The position numbers and the translations under genes are program-made. The notes under the pieces are model-generated. The model worked only from the letters and a program-made list of their open reading frames with translations, made no database searches and was not told where the DNA came from. From assembly GCA_035651595.1 (NCBI GenBank), contig DASRFJ010000334.1, positions 1-21,594 on the forward strand: a DNA stretch of 21,594 nt, read 5' to 3'. The stretch comes from JAFARZ01 sp035651595 (GTDB lineage: Bacteria; Actinomycetota; Actinomycetes; Streptosporangiales; Streptosporangiaceae). Shown here piece by piece: positions 13,717 to 21,545 of the stretch (its first letter is position 1; every line of letters starts with the position of its first letter).

Positions 13717-15675
13717 TCAGATACCGGCAGTTGCCAGCACAGCGGCGGCATTGCCGGTGCATATTCGATCGCCGGTGCCCCCGCTGACGATGGGCGCATG
13801 TCTACGAAACGCATGACCAAAGTCCTCGGCGCGGTCGTCGTCTCCGCGGCGACGTTGCTCGGCATGGCGCTGCCTGCCGTCGCGCAAAGCCGTGCCACCT
13901 GGATCGGCGGAATCGGCGTCGACAGCCTGGCGGGCTGGCAGCAGGTGAACCAGGAAATCGGGCCGATACAGACCGCCCGGGAGTACGACCCCGGCTCGCT
14001 GCCGTCCACGTGGACAGACAGCACCAATTTCTGCCAAAGCCTCCCGGCCATCCTGTGCGTGATCAGCTACAAAACGCCGGACACCAACGTGAACGCATTC
14101 GTGTCGAGCATCCCGGCGAACCGGCCGGCGCCGGTATTCGTCGTCTTCTACGCAGAGCCGGAGGCACACAATCCGCCGTTCGGCTCGGGACAGCAATTCG
14201 TCGACGAATATGAGACGCAGGTTGACGAGATCCGCGCCGCGTGCGCCGAGGCGGCCAACTGCGGCGTGGTCAAGGTCGCCATGATCGCTTCCACGTACAA
14301 CTACCAGCCCGGAATGCCGGGCGCGGACTGCTCGTACATCCCGCCCGCCAGCTACGTCGACAAGTATTTCGCCGACGCCTACCAGCCGCGCCTGGACGGG
14401 CTGCAGAACGATCCCGGATTCCAAGGCTGGAAGTCCTGCACCCAGGGCACCGGCGTCGGGCGCGGGCTGACCGAGTACGGCCTGGGCACATGCACTAACT
14501 CGGGCACGTGGACCGAGCAAGCGCGGGAGCAGCAACTCGCCGCCGATGCCCAGTATCTGTCCAGCGCGTTCCCCAGTCTGTACCTGTGGAATTACTACTG
14601 GCGAGACGACTCGACGGTCGGGCCGTGCCGGGACTGGCAGTTCCCAGCCGGATCGGTCACCGCGAACGAGTGGCAGGGCATCGAGCAAGGCACCGTAGGC
14701 AGCTAAGAACTGCTGCCTGAGGACTTGGGCGTGCGCCTCGGTGAGCGGCGGGCTGGGCGAAATGCCGAGCTCCTCATCGAGGCGCCGCCGAAGTCTGACG
14801 AAAATCTCCAAGGCGGCGGCCTGCTGGCCGGTGGCGGCGACGGCGATCATCAGCCGGGCGTGTGCGTGCTCGTTGAGCGGATCGGCCGCGCATAGCTCGC
14901 GCACATACGACATCGCTCGCGCGTGGTCTCCGGCACGACCGGCCGCGTCCGCGTAGCCGAGCACCGCATCCGAGCGCCGGCGCGTCATTTCGACCGCGGC
15001 TGGATGACCGCGCAACAGGTCGATATCGGCAAGGACGCCGCCTCGCCACAACCGTAGTGCCTGCTCGTACCCGTCGCATGCCTTTGCTGGCTCGGACTTG
15101 ACCGCTTCCCGCGCCCGATCGGTCAGTTCCCCGAATCTGACCACGTCGAGCTGACGCGGCCCGGCGTTGAGCCGGTAGCAAGACCCGCCCTCGGTCGTGA
15201 TCAGGTCCGCGGACCCGTCGCCGAGGATCCTGCGCAACCGTGACACGTAGCTCTGCACTTCGGCCAGGGCACTGGGCGGCGGGCGCTCGCCCCACAGCGT
15301 GTCGATGATCGTCTCCCGATGCGCGACCGTGCCAGCGTGCAGTGCCAGCAGGCCGAGCACCGCGCGCTGCCGGGCCGATCCCAGCGCCAGCGGCGCTGCG
15401 CTCCGCCGGGCCGTCAGCGGACCGAGGATGCCGATGTACACGCCGCCATCCCGGAATTCGCGGGCCAGGTCAGCTCGCTCCCCCCGGCTGATCTCCAGGA
15501 TCTCGGCTGCTTTTTCAACGGTGCTCCAGCGGGGAAATCGAGTGCGACCCTGTTCCAGGTCGCGCAGTGCCCCGAGGCTGATCCCGGCCGCCGCGGCAAG
15601 CTCCTGCTGGGTCACCCGCCGAGCCTCGCGGTACTGCTTGATCAGCGGGCCAATCCCGGTCTTTTTCCGGCGCAC
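13717..15675 (-). CDS. XRE-SARP transcriptional regulator with BTAD domain
   Basis: This is an AfsR/SARP-type activator. Counting from GTG 15675, an XRE helix-turn-helix lies at about 9-65 (TQQELAAAAGISLGALRDLEQG), an OmpR-like winged helix at 79-171 (IGILGPLTARR, then RQRAVLGLLALHAG and VQSYVSRLRRILG), and a bacterial transcriptional activator domain at 178-321 ending EAHAQVLRQQF. The known domains stop near residue 323, at base 14706. The frame stays open for another 329 codons, exactly through the secreted-protein gene on the other strand, and this tail is Arg/Gly/Val-rich with no domain. Either the real protein has this tail or the frame is merely open there. GTG 15675 is preferred over TTG 15732 because codons between them have poor G/C bias at third positions. 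It is divergent from the STAND-WD40 gene. Confidence 0.85.
   Translation of the reverse strand: MRRKKTGIGPLIKQYREARRVTQQELAAAAGISLGALRDLEQGRTRFPRWSTVEKAAEILEISRGERADLAREFRDGGVYIGILGPLTARRSAAPLALGSARQRAVLGLLALHAGTVAHRETIIDTLWGERPPPSALAEVQSYVSRLRRILGDGSADLITTEGGSCYRLNAGPRQLDVVRFGELTDRAREAVKSEPAKACDGYEQALRLWRGGVLADIDLLRGHPAAVEMTRRRSDAVLGYADAAGRAGDHARAMSYVRELCAADPLNEHAHARLMIAVAATGQQAAALEIFVRLRRRLDEELGISPSPPLTEAHAQVLRQQFLAAYGALLDALPLVRGDRSGWELPVPARPDRRVVSPVVIPQVQTGERAGQILGIGGELLLPRLLGPRARVSACAQAVLGQPAPDAGALGAGLPALESGIVLQPVQARLVGVGEILVDVAGGRDVRAVRARHSGLVVVRGSDHGDLDHAAVGRLGARGADLVNLRLIFVDELLSRAERRIVCLRLCVEDDEYRRRPVRRDARHECVHVGVRRFVADHAQDGREALAEIGAVCPRGRQRAGVVLPGGLYRPDFLVHLLPARQAVDADSADPGGTALRDGRQRHAEQRRRGDDDRAEDFGHAFRRHAPIVSGGTGDRICTGNAAAVLATAGI
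13798..14706 (+). CDS. Secreted protein, possibly glycoside hydrolase-like barrel
   Basis: This 302-residue precursor has a clear Sec signal: basic N-terminus, hydrophobic core VLGAVVVSAATLLG, and AVA cleavage site at 27-29. I do not recognise the family. The mature protein looks like a (beta/alpha)8 enzyme, with strands such as APVFVVFYAEPEAH (111-124), VVKVAMIAST (157-166), GRGLTEYGLG (221-230) and LYLWNYYW (261-268). Glu120 or Glu122 and Glu226 sit where the acid/base and nucleophile of retaining glycosidases would be, but this is inference. The mature part has eight cysteines (79, 87, 149, 155, 178, 214, 232, 277), an even number that fits disulfides. No strong ribosome binding site is seen. 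The whole gene lies antisense to the open frame of the SARP regulator; this strand has the more protein-like composition. Confidence 0.8.
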   Translation: MSTKRMTKVLGAVVVSAATLLGMALPAVAQSRATWIGGIGVDSLAGWQQVNQEIGPIQTAREYDPGSLPSTWTDSTNFCQSLPAILCVISYKTPDTNVNAFVSSIPANRPAPVFVVFYAEPEAHNPPFGSGQQFVDEYETQVDEIRAACAEAANCGVVKVAMIASTYNYQPGMPGADCSYIPPASYVDKYFADAYQPRLDGLQNDPGFQGWKSCTQGTGVGRGLTEYGLGTCTNSGTWTEQAREQQLAADAQYLSSAFPSLYLWNYYWRDDSTVGPCRDWQFPAGSVTANEWQGIEQGTVGS

Positions 15676-15775
15676 AAGACTCGTTTTAGTGCGTGGACGG
15701 GTTGTCCGGACAGGGGTATATAGGCTGGACAAAACACCCCGGGTAATGGGTCCGACGCTTGGCGGGAGCGAGGGA
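15676..15775. promoter_or_regulatory. Divergent promoter region of the SARP and STAND-WD40 genes
   Basis: The gap holds a perfect palindrome TGTCCGGACA (15703-15712) and a TATATA box (15717-15722). TGGACG at 15694-15699 lies 17 bases before TATATA, giving a plausible plus-strand promoter with start near 15729. TTGTCC (15702-15707) and GGACAA (15727-15732) form a wider inverted repeat around the TATATA box. Such a site could be read by either XRE domain or by the SARP winged helix. Confidence 0.5.
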
Positions 15776-18700
15776 ATGGGGCGTCCGGAGCGACCGGTAG
15801 ATCCCGCGGCCGGACCTGTCCCAGAGTTCGCCGCTGAACTGCGCAGGCTCCGCGAGCGAGCGGGCCGGCCGAGTTACCGGGAGCTGGCGCGGCGGGCCAG
15901 CTTGTCGGTAACGGTGCTGTCCGAGGCGGCGGGTGGGCGTTCTCTTCCAACGCTCGCGGTGGTCCGGGGATACGCGCGGGCGTGTGGCGGCGACGTGGCG
16001 GAGTGGGAGGAACGCTGGCGGCGCGCCGCGGACCTGCACCGGGACGAGTCAGCCGACGACGCTCCTTATCTGGGGCTGGCCAGCTACGGAGAGGAACACG
16101 CCGGATTGTTCTTCGGCCGGGAAGCGCTGACCGCTGACCTTATCCGGCGCCTGGCTGCACGGCGGTTCCTGGCGGTGTTCGGGGCCTCGGGCAGCGGGAA
16201 GTCATCCTTGCTGCGAGCGGGGGTGCTGGCCGCGGTGAACCGCGGTGACCTGGACTGCATCCCCATCCTGCTCACGCCTGGCGAACAGCCGGTCACCGCA
16301 CTCGCCAGCAGGTTTGCCGACCTGGCCGGGACCTCTGCCGAGTTCTTGCACGATGAGGTCCTCACCGACCCCATGGCGCTTCATAACGCGCTCGTGCGGG
16401 CCCTGTCCGGCCGACCCGCGGGAACTGAGCTGCTGCTGGTAGTGGACCAATTCGAGGAACTGTTCAGTGCTTGCCGTGACCCGCTGCAACGCGACTGCTT
16501 CGTCCGCGCCCTGCTCGCCGCTGTTGACGCTGACGATGCGCGTGCCAGGGTGCTGGTGAGTGTCCGTGCCGACTTCTACGCCCACTGCGCGCGATGGCCG
16601 GCGCTCGTGGCGGCACTGCGCGACGCCCAGGTCCTGGTCGGGCCCATGGACCTTGATCAACTGCACGACGTCATCGTCAAGCCAGCCGAGCAGGCGGGGA
16701 TGACGGTGGAGAGCGCTTTGGTCGCCACCGCTCTCGGCGAGATCGGCGCCGAGTCCGGAATCGAACCAGGTGCGCTGGCATTGGTGTCCCACGCGCTGCT
16801 GGAGACGTGGCGATATAGCCCACGGGGTCGCCTGACGTTGCGCGCATACCAGGAGGCAGGCGGAGTGCGTAACGCCATAGCCGACACCGCGGAACGCGTC
16901 TACGCTGACCGGACGGAAAGCCAGCGCCTGATGCTCCGCAGGATCCTGCTGCGCCTGGTCGCCGTCGGCGACGGCCATCCGGACACGAGGCGTCGCGTGC
17001 CACCCGCCGAACTCACCGCCGGCGACGACCCGGCCACGACGGCCGCCTTGATCGAGACGCTGGTCCGGGCCCGTCTGCTCACCATCGACGACGGCTCGGT
17101 ACAGCTCGCGCACGAAGCACTGATCAGATTCTGGCCGAGGCTGGCCGAATGGCTGGCCGAGGGACGGGATGGCCTGCGCGTGCAGCGACAGGTGTCCGAC
17201 GCGGCGTCGGAGTGGATCAAGCTCGGCCGCGACCCCGCCGCCCTCTACCGAGGGACGCGCCTGGCGCTGGCCCGGGCCTGGGCCGACCGGAACGCGGGGC
17301 TTACTGGACTCACGGCCGCCGAGCGGGAGTTCCTTGACGCAAGCAGTGCCGCGGAGGTCCGGGCCGCTCGTCGTATGCGCAGGCTGGTCACCGCCCTGGT
17401 CATCCTGCTGACCGTCGTGACGGCGGCCGGCGTGGTCGCGGGCTGGCAACGCGAATCCGCGTTGTCGGCCGAGAGGGCGGCGATTTCCGGTCAACTCGCG
17501 TCGCAGTCGGCCGCGCTCGCGCCGACCGACCCCGATGCGGCCGCGCTCGCGGCGGTGGCGGCGTGGCAGGGCCAGCCCTCCATCGCGTCACGATCGGCAC
17601 TACTCGACATCGCCGGGTGCTGCACGTCGACGCAGACGGCGCTTCGCGGCGGCGGGGTCGGCGTCAGCACGGTAGCCCTCAGCACCGGCGGGCAGCTCCT
17701 GGCCGCGGGCGGCGCGGGCGACGTGGTGTACGTATGGCGAACCATGAGCGGCCGCCAGCAGCGGACCTTGCGCGGTCCAGCCGAGTCAGTCCAAGCCCTC
17801 GCGTTCAGTCCTCGCGGGAAACTGCTGGCCGGCGCGGCCGGCCACACCATATGGCTGTGGAACCCGGTCAGCGGCGCCGTCGTCGAGGTGCTTTCCGGCG
17901 ACGCCGGTGACATCGATAGCCTCGCGTTCAGCCCGGATGGCGGCCTGCTCGCGTCGGCATCCGACGACGGCGAGGTCCGCCTGTGGCTCCTGACCGGCCA
18001 TCCCATGGCCCGGTTGCTCCAGCGCAGTGGCAAGCCGATGCGGACTGTGGCGTTCAGTCCGGATGGCGGTGTGCTGGCCGGCGCCGGGAGCGGCGGCATC
18101 GTGACGATGTGGCGCGTCGCCAGCCCGGAAAACTCGTCGGTCGTCCGGACGCTGCACGGAGCCACCGCGAGCATCACGAACCTGGCCTACAGCCCGACGG
18201 GTACCATGATCGCGGCCGAGGAGGCTGGCGGCGTCGTCCTGTTGTGGCATCTGAGCGAGCCTGCCCCGACGTTGTTGCCCGCCTGCGGCGGCGCCAGCGG
18301 GGCAAACCAATCAAGGGGCCTGGCTTTCGATGGCAACGGGACTGTGCTGCTGGTCGCCGGCGGCTACGCCAAGCTGCACCTGTGCGATCCCGGCTCCGGG
18401 CGAGACATCGCCGACGAGCCTTACCAGACCCCCGGCCGGATCATTGGATTCGCCTACGATCCGGACAGCGGATCGCTGGCCCTGGCCACGCACGCAGGCT
18501 CCGTGCGGTACTGGCGGCAGCCAATCCCCCCATTCACGGGCATCACGGGCGGGAGCGCCCGCGTGGCTGCCATCCCTCGCCTGTCACGCGTCGTTTCTGT
18601 CAGCAACGACGATGTGCTGCGCCTGTGGAACGACGACGGTGACCTCATGAGCGCCAGGACACTCCCCAGCACACCAAGGGCGCTCGCGGTCAGCCCGGAC

Positions 18701-19483
18701 GGGAAGCTGCTCGCCATCAGGGGTTCCGATCACACCATTGCCGTCATCAGCGTTCCTGACCTCCGGATCGTGCGGCGCTTGCAGTCCGTGGGGCGGAACG
18801 TCAGCTTCTCGCCGGACGGTCACCTGCTTGCTGACGCGGACAACCAGACGGTGCGGCTATGGAATACCACTACCTGGATCCCTGGCCTCGAAGTTCAGGT
18901 AAATAGGCAGTCAGGGAGTATTGAAGCGATGGCACTCGGCCGTGGTGGTCTATTGGCAGCCAGCACCAGCGCGGGAGAAGTCATTATGTGGAACATTCGC
19001 ACCGGCAAGCAGATGGCAGCCGGTCATCAGGGACCGGGCCCAGTCAGCACCCTCGCCTTCAGCCCCGATGGTCAGCGTCTGGCCATGGCCGATGGCCAAG
19101 GTTCGATCATCTTGTGGGATCCCGCTCGGCTCAACCGTCTGGAAGTGCTGGACAGCGCGCCTCAGCCGGTGTGGTCGCTCGCATTCTCTCCCGACGGCCG
19201 TACCCTCGCGTCCGGCTCCAGCGATGGCTCGATCAGGATGTGGAATCTGACGGAACGGGCCCTGACCGCCACCTTGACCAGCCAGGGTATAGTACGCACG
19301 CTGGCATTCACGGCGGACGGGGAGACGCTGCTATCCGGAAGTTCCCGCATCATTGCCTGGGACCTCAACCCCCGCGACCTGGTCCGGCAGGTCTGCCGGA
19401 CGCTAGCCAGCGACCCCGGCCTCGGCCAAGCGGAGGCGCTCGTACCAGACGCTTCGTACGCCCGCCTGTGTCCATCCCGCTGA
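15776..19483 (+). CDS. XRE-nSTAND ATPase-WD40 signalling protein with membrane helix
   Basis: This 1235-residue protein probably acts as an NTP-driven molecular switch. Residues about 17-86 form an XRE-type helix-turn-helix. An nSTAND1 NTPase follows: YLGLASYGEEHAGLFFGRE (98-116), Walker A GASGSGKSS (136-144), Walker B LLVVDQFEELF (220-230) and SVRADFY (262-268). A helical region with VQLAHEALIRFWPRL (442-456) follows. One hydrophobic helix at about 536-556 may anchor the protein in the membrane. From about 625 to the end there are 14 countable WD-type repeats, many with AFSPDG and ending in a W, enough for two seven-bladed propellers. ATG 15776 has GGGAGCGAGGG before it; ATG 15746 is also in frame. 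It is divergent from the SARP gene. The STAND family suggests sensing and assembly; the ligand is unknown. Confidence 0.93.
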   Translation: MGRPERPVDPAAGPVPEFAAELRRLRERAGRPSYRELARRASLSVTVLSEAAGGRSLPTLAVVRGYARACGGDVAEWEERWRRAADLHRDESADDAPYLGLASYGEEHAGLFFGREALTADLIRRLAARRFLAVFGASGSGKSSLLRAGVLAAVNRGDLDCIPILLTPGEQPVTALASRFADLAGTSAEFLHDEVLTDPMALHNALVRALSGRPAGTELLLVVDQFEELFSACRDPLQRDCFVRALLAAVDADDARARVLVSVRADFYAHCARWPALVAALRDAQVLVGPMDLDQLHDVIVKPAEQAGMTVESALVATALGEIGAESGIEPGALALVSHALLETWRYSPRGRLTLRAYQEAGGVRNAIADTAERVYADRTESQRLMLRRILLRLVAVGDGHPDTRRRVPPAELTAGDDPATTAALIETLVRARLLTIDDGSVQLAHEALIRFWPRLAEWLAEGRDGLRVQRQVSDAASEWIKLGRDPAALYRGTRLALARAWADRNAGLTGLTAAEREFLDASSAAEVRAARRMRRLVTALVILLTVVTAAGVVAGWQRESALSAERAAISGQLASQSAALAPTDPDAAALAAVAAWQGQPSIASRSALLDIAGCCTSTQTALRGGGVGVSTVALSTGGQLLAAGGAGDVVYVWRTMSGRQQRTLRGPAESVQALAFSPRGKLLAGAAGHTIWLWNPVSGAVVEVLSGDAGDIDSLAFSPDGGLLASASDDGEVRLWLLTGHPMARLLQRSGKPMRTVAFSPDGGVLAGAGSGGIVTMWRVASPENSSVVRTLHGATASITNLAYSPTGTMIAAEEAGGVVLLWHLSEPAPTLLPACGGASGANQSRGLAFDGNGTVLLVAGGYAKLHLCDPGSGRDIADEPYQTPGRIIGFAYDPDSGSLALATHAGSVRYWRQPIPPFTGITGGSARVAAIPRLSRVVSVSNDDVLRLWNDDGDLMSARTLPSTPRALAVSPDGKLLAIRGSDHTIAVISVPDLRIVRRLQSVGRNVSFSPDGHLLADADNQTVRLWNTTTWIPGLEVQVNRQSGSIEAMALGRGGLLAASTSAGEVIMWNIRTGKQMAAGHQGPGPVSTLAFSPDGQRLAMADGQGSIILWDPARLNRLEVLDSAPQPVWSLAFSPDGRTLASGSSDGSIRMWNLTERALTATLTSQGIVRTLAFTADGETLLSGSSRIIAWDLNPRDLVRQVCRTLASDPGLGQAEALVPDASYARLCPSR
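17648..19483 (+). repeat. Fourteen WD40-type repeats in the STAND protein
   Basis: Each unit is about 40-45 residues, with a strand such as VAFSPDGGLLAS followed by a xxVRLW strand. The best conserved are blades 3, 12 and 13. Blades 6, 8 and 9 are divergent, with the end Trp replaced by Cys in blade 6 and by Ile in blade 9. Blade sequences are not near-identical at DNA level, so this is an old repeat set rather than a recently amplified one. Confidence 0.85.
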
Positions 19484-19505
19484 GCGCAAGGCCGGCCGGT
19501 AGAGT

Positions 19506-19534
19506 GCCGGCGGTCAGACGGGCCGGCGGTCAGA
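19506..19534. repeat. 13-bp direct repeat at a convergent gene end
   Basis: GCCGGCGGTCAGA occurs twice (19506-19518 and 19522-19534), separated by three bases. The second copy covers the stop codon of the minus-strand nuclease. The gap between the two convergent genes is only 46 bases. Confidence 0.75.
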
Positions 19535-21545
19535 TCGGCAGCAGGGTCGGTCCCGTCGTATAGGTCCGGCCGCTGGGCAGGGTCCAGGTGAACCATCCTG
19601 GCCGTCCGGTGCCCCTTACTTTCCAGCCGTGCTGCTGTTTGCCTCGGTGGTTCCGTCGGCACATGGGCCCGCATGCGCACAGGCACGTGATGCCGCCCTG
19701 TTCCCAGGGCTTTGAATGCTCATAGTCGCTGCCGTGTTCTGGTGTACGGCAGGTGGGGAACGTGCACTCGTCGTTCAGCACCCCGGTCAGGTGCTTAAGG
19801 TGCCTGCCGGGGTCGTGTCCGGGTGCGCGGTGCCGGTGGTCGCACTCGCCGGCCAGGTCCTCGAACTCGAAGATCAGGTCCCGGTCCCCTTGCCGGTACC
19901 GCCACGTCCCATAGCTTCCGGGCGGCCCTCGGTCGATCCGGGTCAGGGTCGCGGTGCCCGGCGGTCCCGTCGTCCCTGACGTTTCGGTCCTTCCCGTCGT
20001 TCCCGGCGGCCCGGTGCTGCCCGGTTCGCGCGCTTTGCGTCTTCGCCGGGCGGGGTCGCCGGGCGCGGGCCGGCCGCAGGCGTGGGCGACGGGCCGGCCG
20101 TGCGTGTCGGTGATTGTGAAGCACCAGGTGGACCGGGCGTCCCGGGCTGCCTGGCTGGTCATGTCGCGGATGGTCCACGGGTCCACCGGTCCGGCGCCGC
20201 GCATCTCGCCAGGCCGGCTCGCCTGCTCGGTCATGTCGGCGGCGGGCGCGGTCAGGTTGATGTGGGTCACCGTGCCACCGCTGTACCCGGCGCCGCTGGC
20301 CCCGTCGTTCCCGCCCGGCGCGGTGCCGGGCTGCGGGCCGGGCGCGCCCCCATCGTCGCTGCCGCCTCCAGGGCCGCCGCCGGGCTGCGGATCCTGCCCG
20401 CCTTGCCCGCCATTCCCGTGGCCGCCGAGGGGGTCAGCCTCGCCGAACCTTTCCAGGAAGGCCAGGGCGCGTAGTTCGTCCATCGTGCCCGCGATCCCAG
20501 CCTTCTTGAACACCCTGGCGCGGGCGGTCAGCTTGCGGTCGATGGCGAGCACCGCGGCGGGCGGGAGTTCGCGTGCGGCGATCCACCCGTTCCCGGAGTC
20601 TTCTGGCTGTATCTCCACGCGGCGGTCCTTCGCCGCGTCCTCGCGCCGCCGCCGGGCGGCGTCGGGGTCGACTTCCATCACCGCCCGGGCGGCGCGATCC
20701 CGGATGACCGACCGGGTCTTCTGCCCGATATCCGGCGTGGCGAACAGGATGTCCTCGGCTTGCCTGGCTTGGGCGGGAGTCAGGTTGGCGCAGGCGTTCG
20801 CGATCAGGTGTGCCTTGTCCAGGTCGATGATCCCATCCCGCAGCATCCGCGACGTCTCCGGCAGCTTGGCCGCGAGATCCCAGGCGAGGCTGAGGAGAAT
20901 GGTGGCGGCTCGCTCGGTGACCGCTAGCTGCACACTCACCTCCGCCGCGGTCCCCTCCCGCCACACCCGGGGCAGGACCCCGGGCCCGGACAGCTTCCCG
21001 TTCCCGGCCGGCCGGCGACGGATCAGCTCGGCCAGCGCGGTCAGGGTCTCCCACTCCTGCCGGGCGGTGAGGCGGCGGTGGGCGCCGAGCAGGCCGCAGA
21101 GTTCGTCGTCGTTGACCCCGGCGAACATCCGGGCCTGGCCCGAGGCGCGATCGGCAAGCATCGCGAGGGCCGGCTCGGGCGCGGCGAGGTCGAGCGGCTC
21201 GGACTGCCCGAACCCGCCGCCAGGGCCGGTCTTGACCCCCGGCACCCGCGGTGCTCCGAGGATGTGCGCGACCGCGTCCGCTGCCTCGGCCGCGATCAGC
21301 CGCTCGGTCTTGGCCGCGGCCTCCGCCCCGTCTGCCTCGGCGGCCGCGCAGACCCGGGCGTACTCGCCCGGCTCGCCCCAGTCGCGCTCGTCCCCCTCGG
21401 GGTCGGGCGGGGCGTCCAGGTTGAGCCACGGGGGTGGCTCTTCTATCGTCGTACTGTAGTGCTCTGCGGCGTGCCTGGCCCTCATCGCGCGCCTCACCCC
21501 CGGACCGGGGTCGGCCGCTCGGCCATCTGGTACCTGCCTGTCCAT
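19530..21545 (-). CDS. DUF222 / HNH endonuclease domain protein (13E12 type)
   Basis: This 671-residue protein belongs to a family found in many copies in Actinomycetota. DUF222 covers about 140-370 (FAGVNDDELCGLLGAHRRL, then LAVTERAATILLSLAWDLA and ARRRREDAAKDRRVEI). The C-terminal HNH domain has the zinc-type CTFPTC (594-599), D607 and H610 in SDYEHSKPWEQGG, then MCRRNHRGKQQHGW (628-641). Two low-complexity linkers lie between: a Gly-rich one at 373-424 and a collagen-like one with GPPGT units near 507-532. ATG 21545 is preceded by GGAGGTGAGATC, a strong binding site. Family members are predicted to cut DNA, but the target is not known. It lies tail-to-tail with the STAND-WD40 gene. Confidence 0.92.
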   Translation of the reverse strand: MDRQVPDGRAADPGPGVRRAMRARHAAEHYSTTIEEPPPWLNLDAPPDPEGDERDWGEPGEYARVCAAAEADGAEAAAKTERLIAAEAADAVAHILGAPRVPGVKTGPGGGFGQSEPLDLAAPEPALAMLADRASGQARMFAGVNDDELCGLLGAHRRLTARQEWETLTALAELIRRRPAGNGKLSGPGVLPRVWREGTAAEVSVQLAVTERAATILLSLAWDLAAKLPETSRMLRDGIIDLDKAHLIANACANLTPAQARQAEDILFATPDIGQKTRSVIRDRAARAVMEVDPDAARRRREDAAKDRRVEIQPEDSGNGWIAARELPPAAVLAIDRKLTARARVFKKAGIAGTMDELRALAFLERFGEADPLGGHGNGGQGGQDPQPGGGPGGGSDDGGAPGPQPGTAPGGNDGASGAGYSGGTVTHINLTAPAADMTEQASRPGEMRGAGPVDPWTIRDMTSQAARDARSTWCFTITDTHGRPVAHACGRPAPGDPARRRRKAREPGSTGPPGTTGRTETSGTTGPPGTATLTRIDRGPPGSYGTWRYRQGDRDLIFEFEDLAGECDHRHRAPGHDPGRHLKHLTGVLNDECTFPTCRTPEHGSDYEHSKPWEQGGITCLCACGPMCRRNHRGKQQHGWKVRGTGRPGWFTWTLPSGRTYTTGPTLLPI

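Noticed and set aside
15299..15775. N-terminal extension of the STAND-WD40 frame
   Set aside because: This stretch is Arg/Ser-rich, antisense to the SARP domains, and lies upstream of the palindrome and TATATA box.
16202..17494. Minus-strand 430-codon frame opposite the STAND ATPase
   Set aside because: Antisense shadow with no motifs; the plus strand has Walker A and B in order.
17648..19483. CRISPR-like or satellite repeat
   Set aside because: The periodicity is WD40 protein repeats of about 120-135 bases with diverged DNA, not identical repeats with spacers.
19954..21459. Plus-strand 501-codon frame opposite the DUF222/HNH gene
   Set aside because: Ser/Arg/Pro-rich with no domain; the minus strand has DUF222, HNH and a strong ribosome binding site.
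19530..21545. Homing endonuclease or mobile intron carrying the HNH gene
   Set aside because: DUF222/HNH genes are ordinary chromosomal residents in Actinomycetota, and no intron core, terminal repeats or interrupted host gene is visible.
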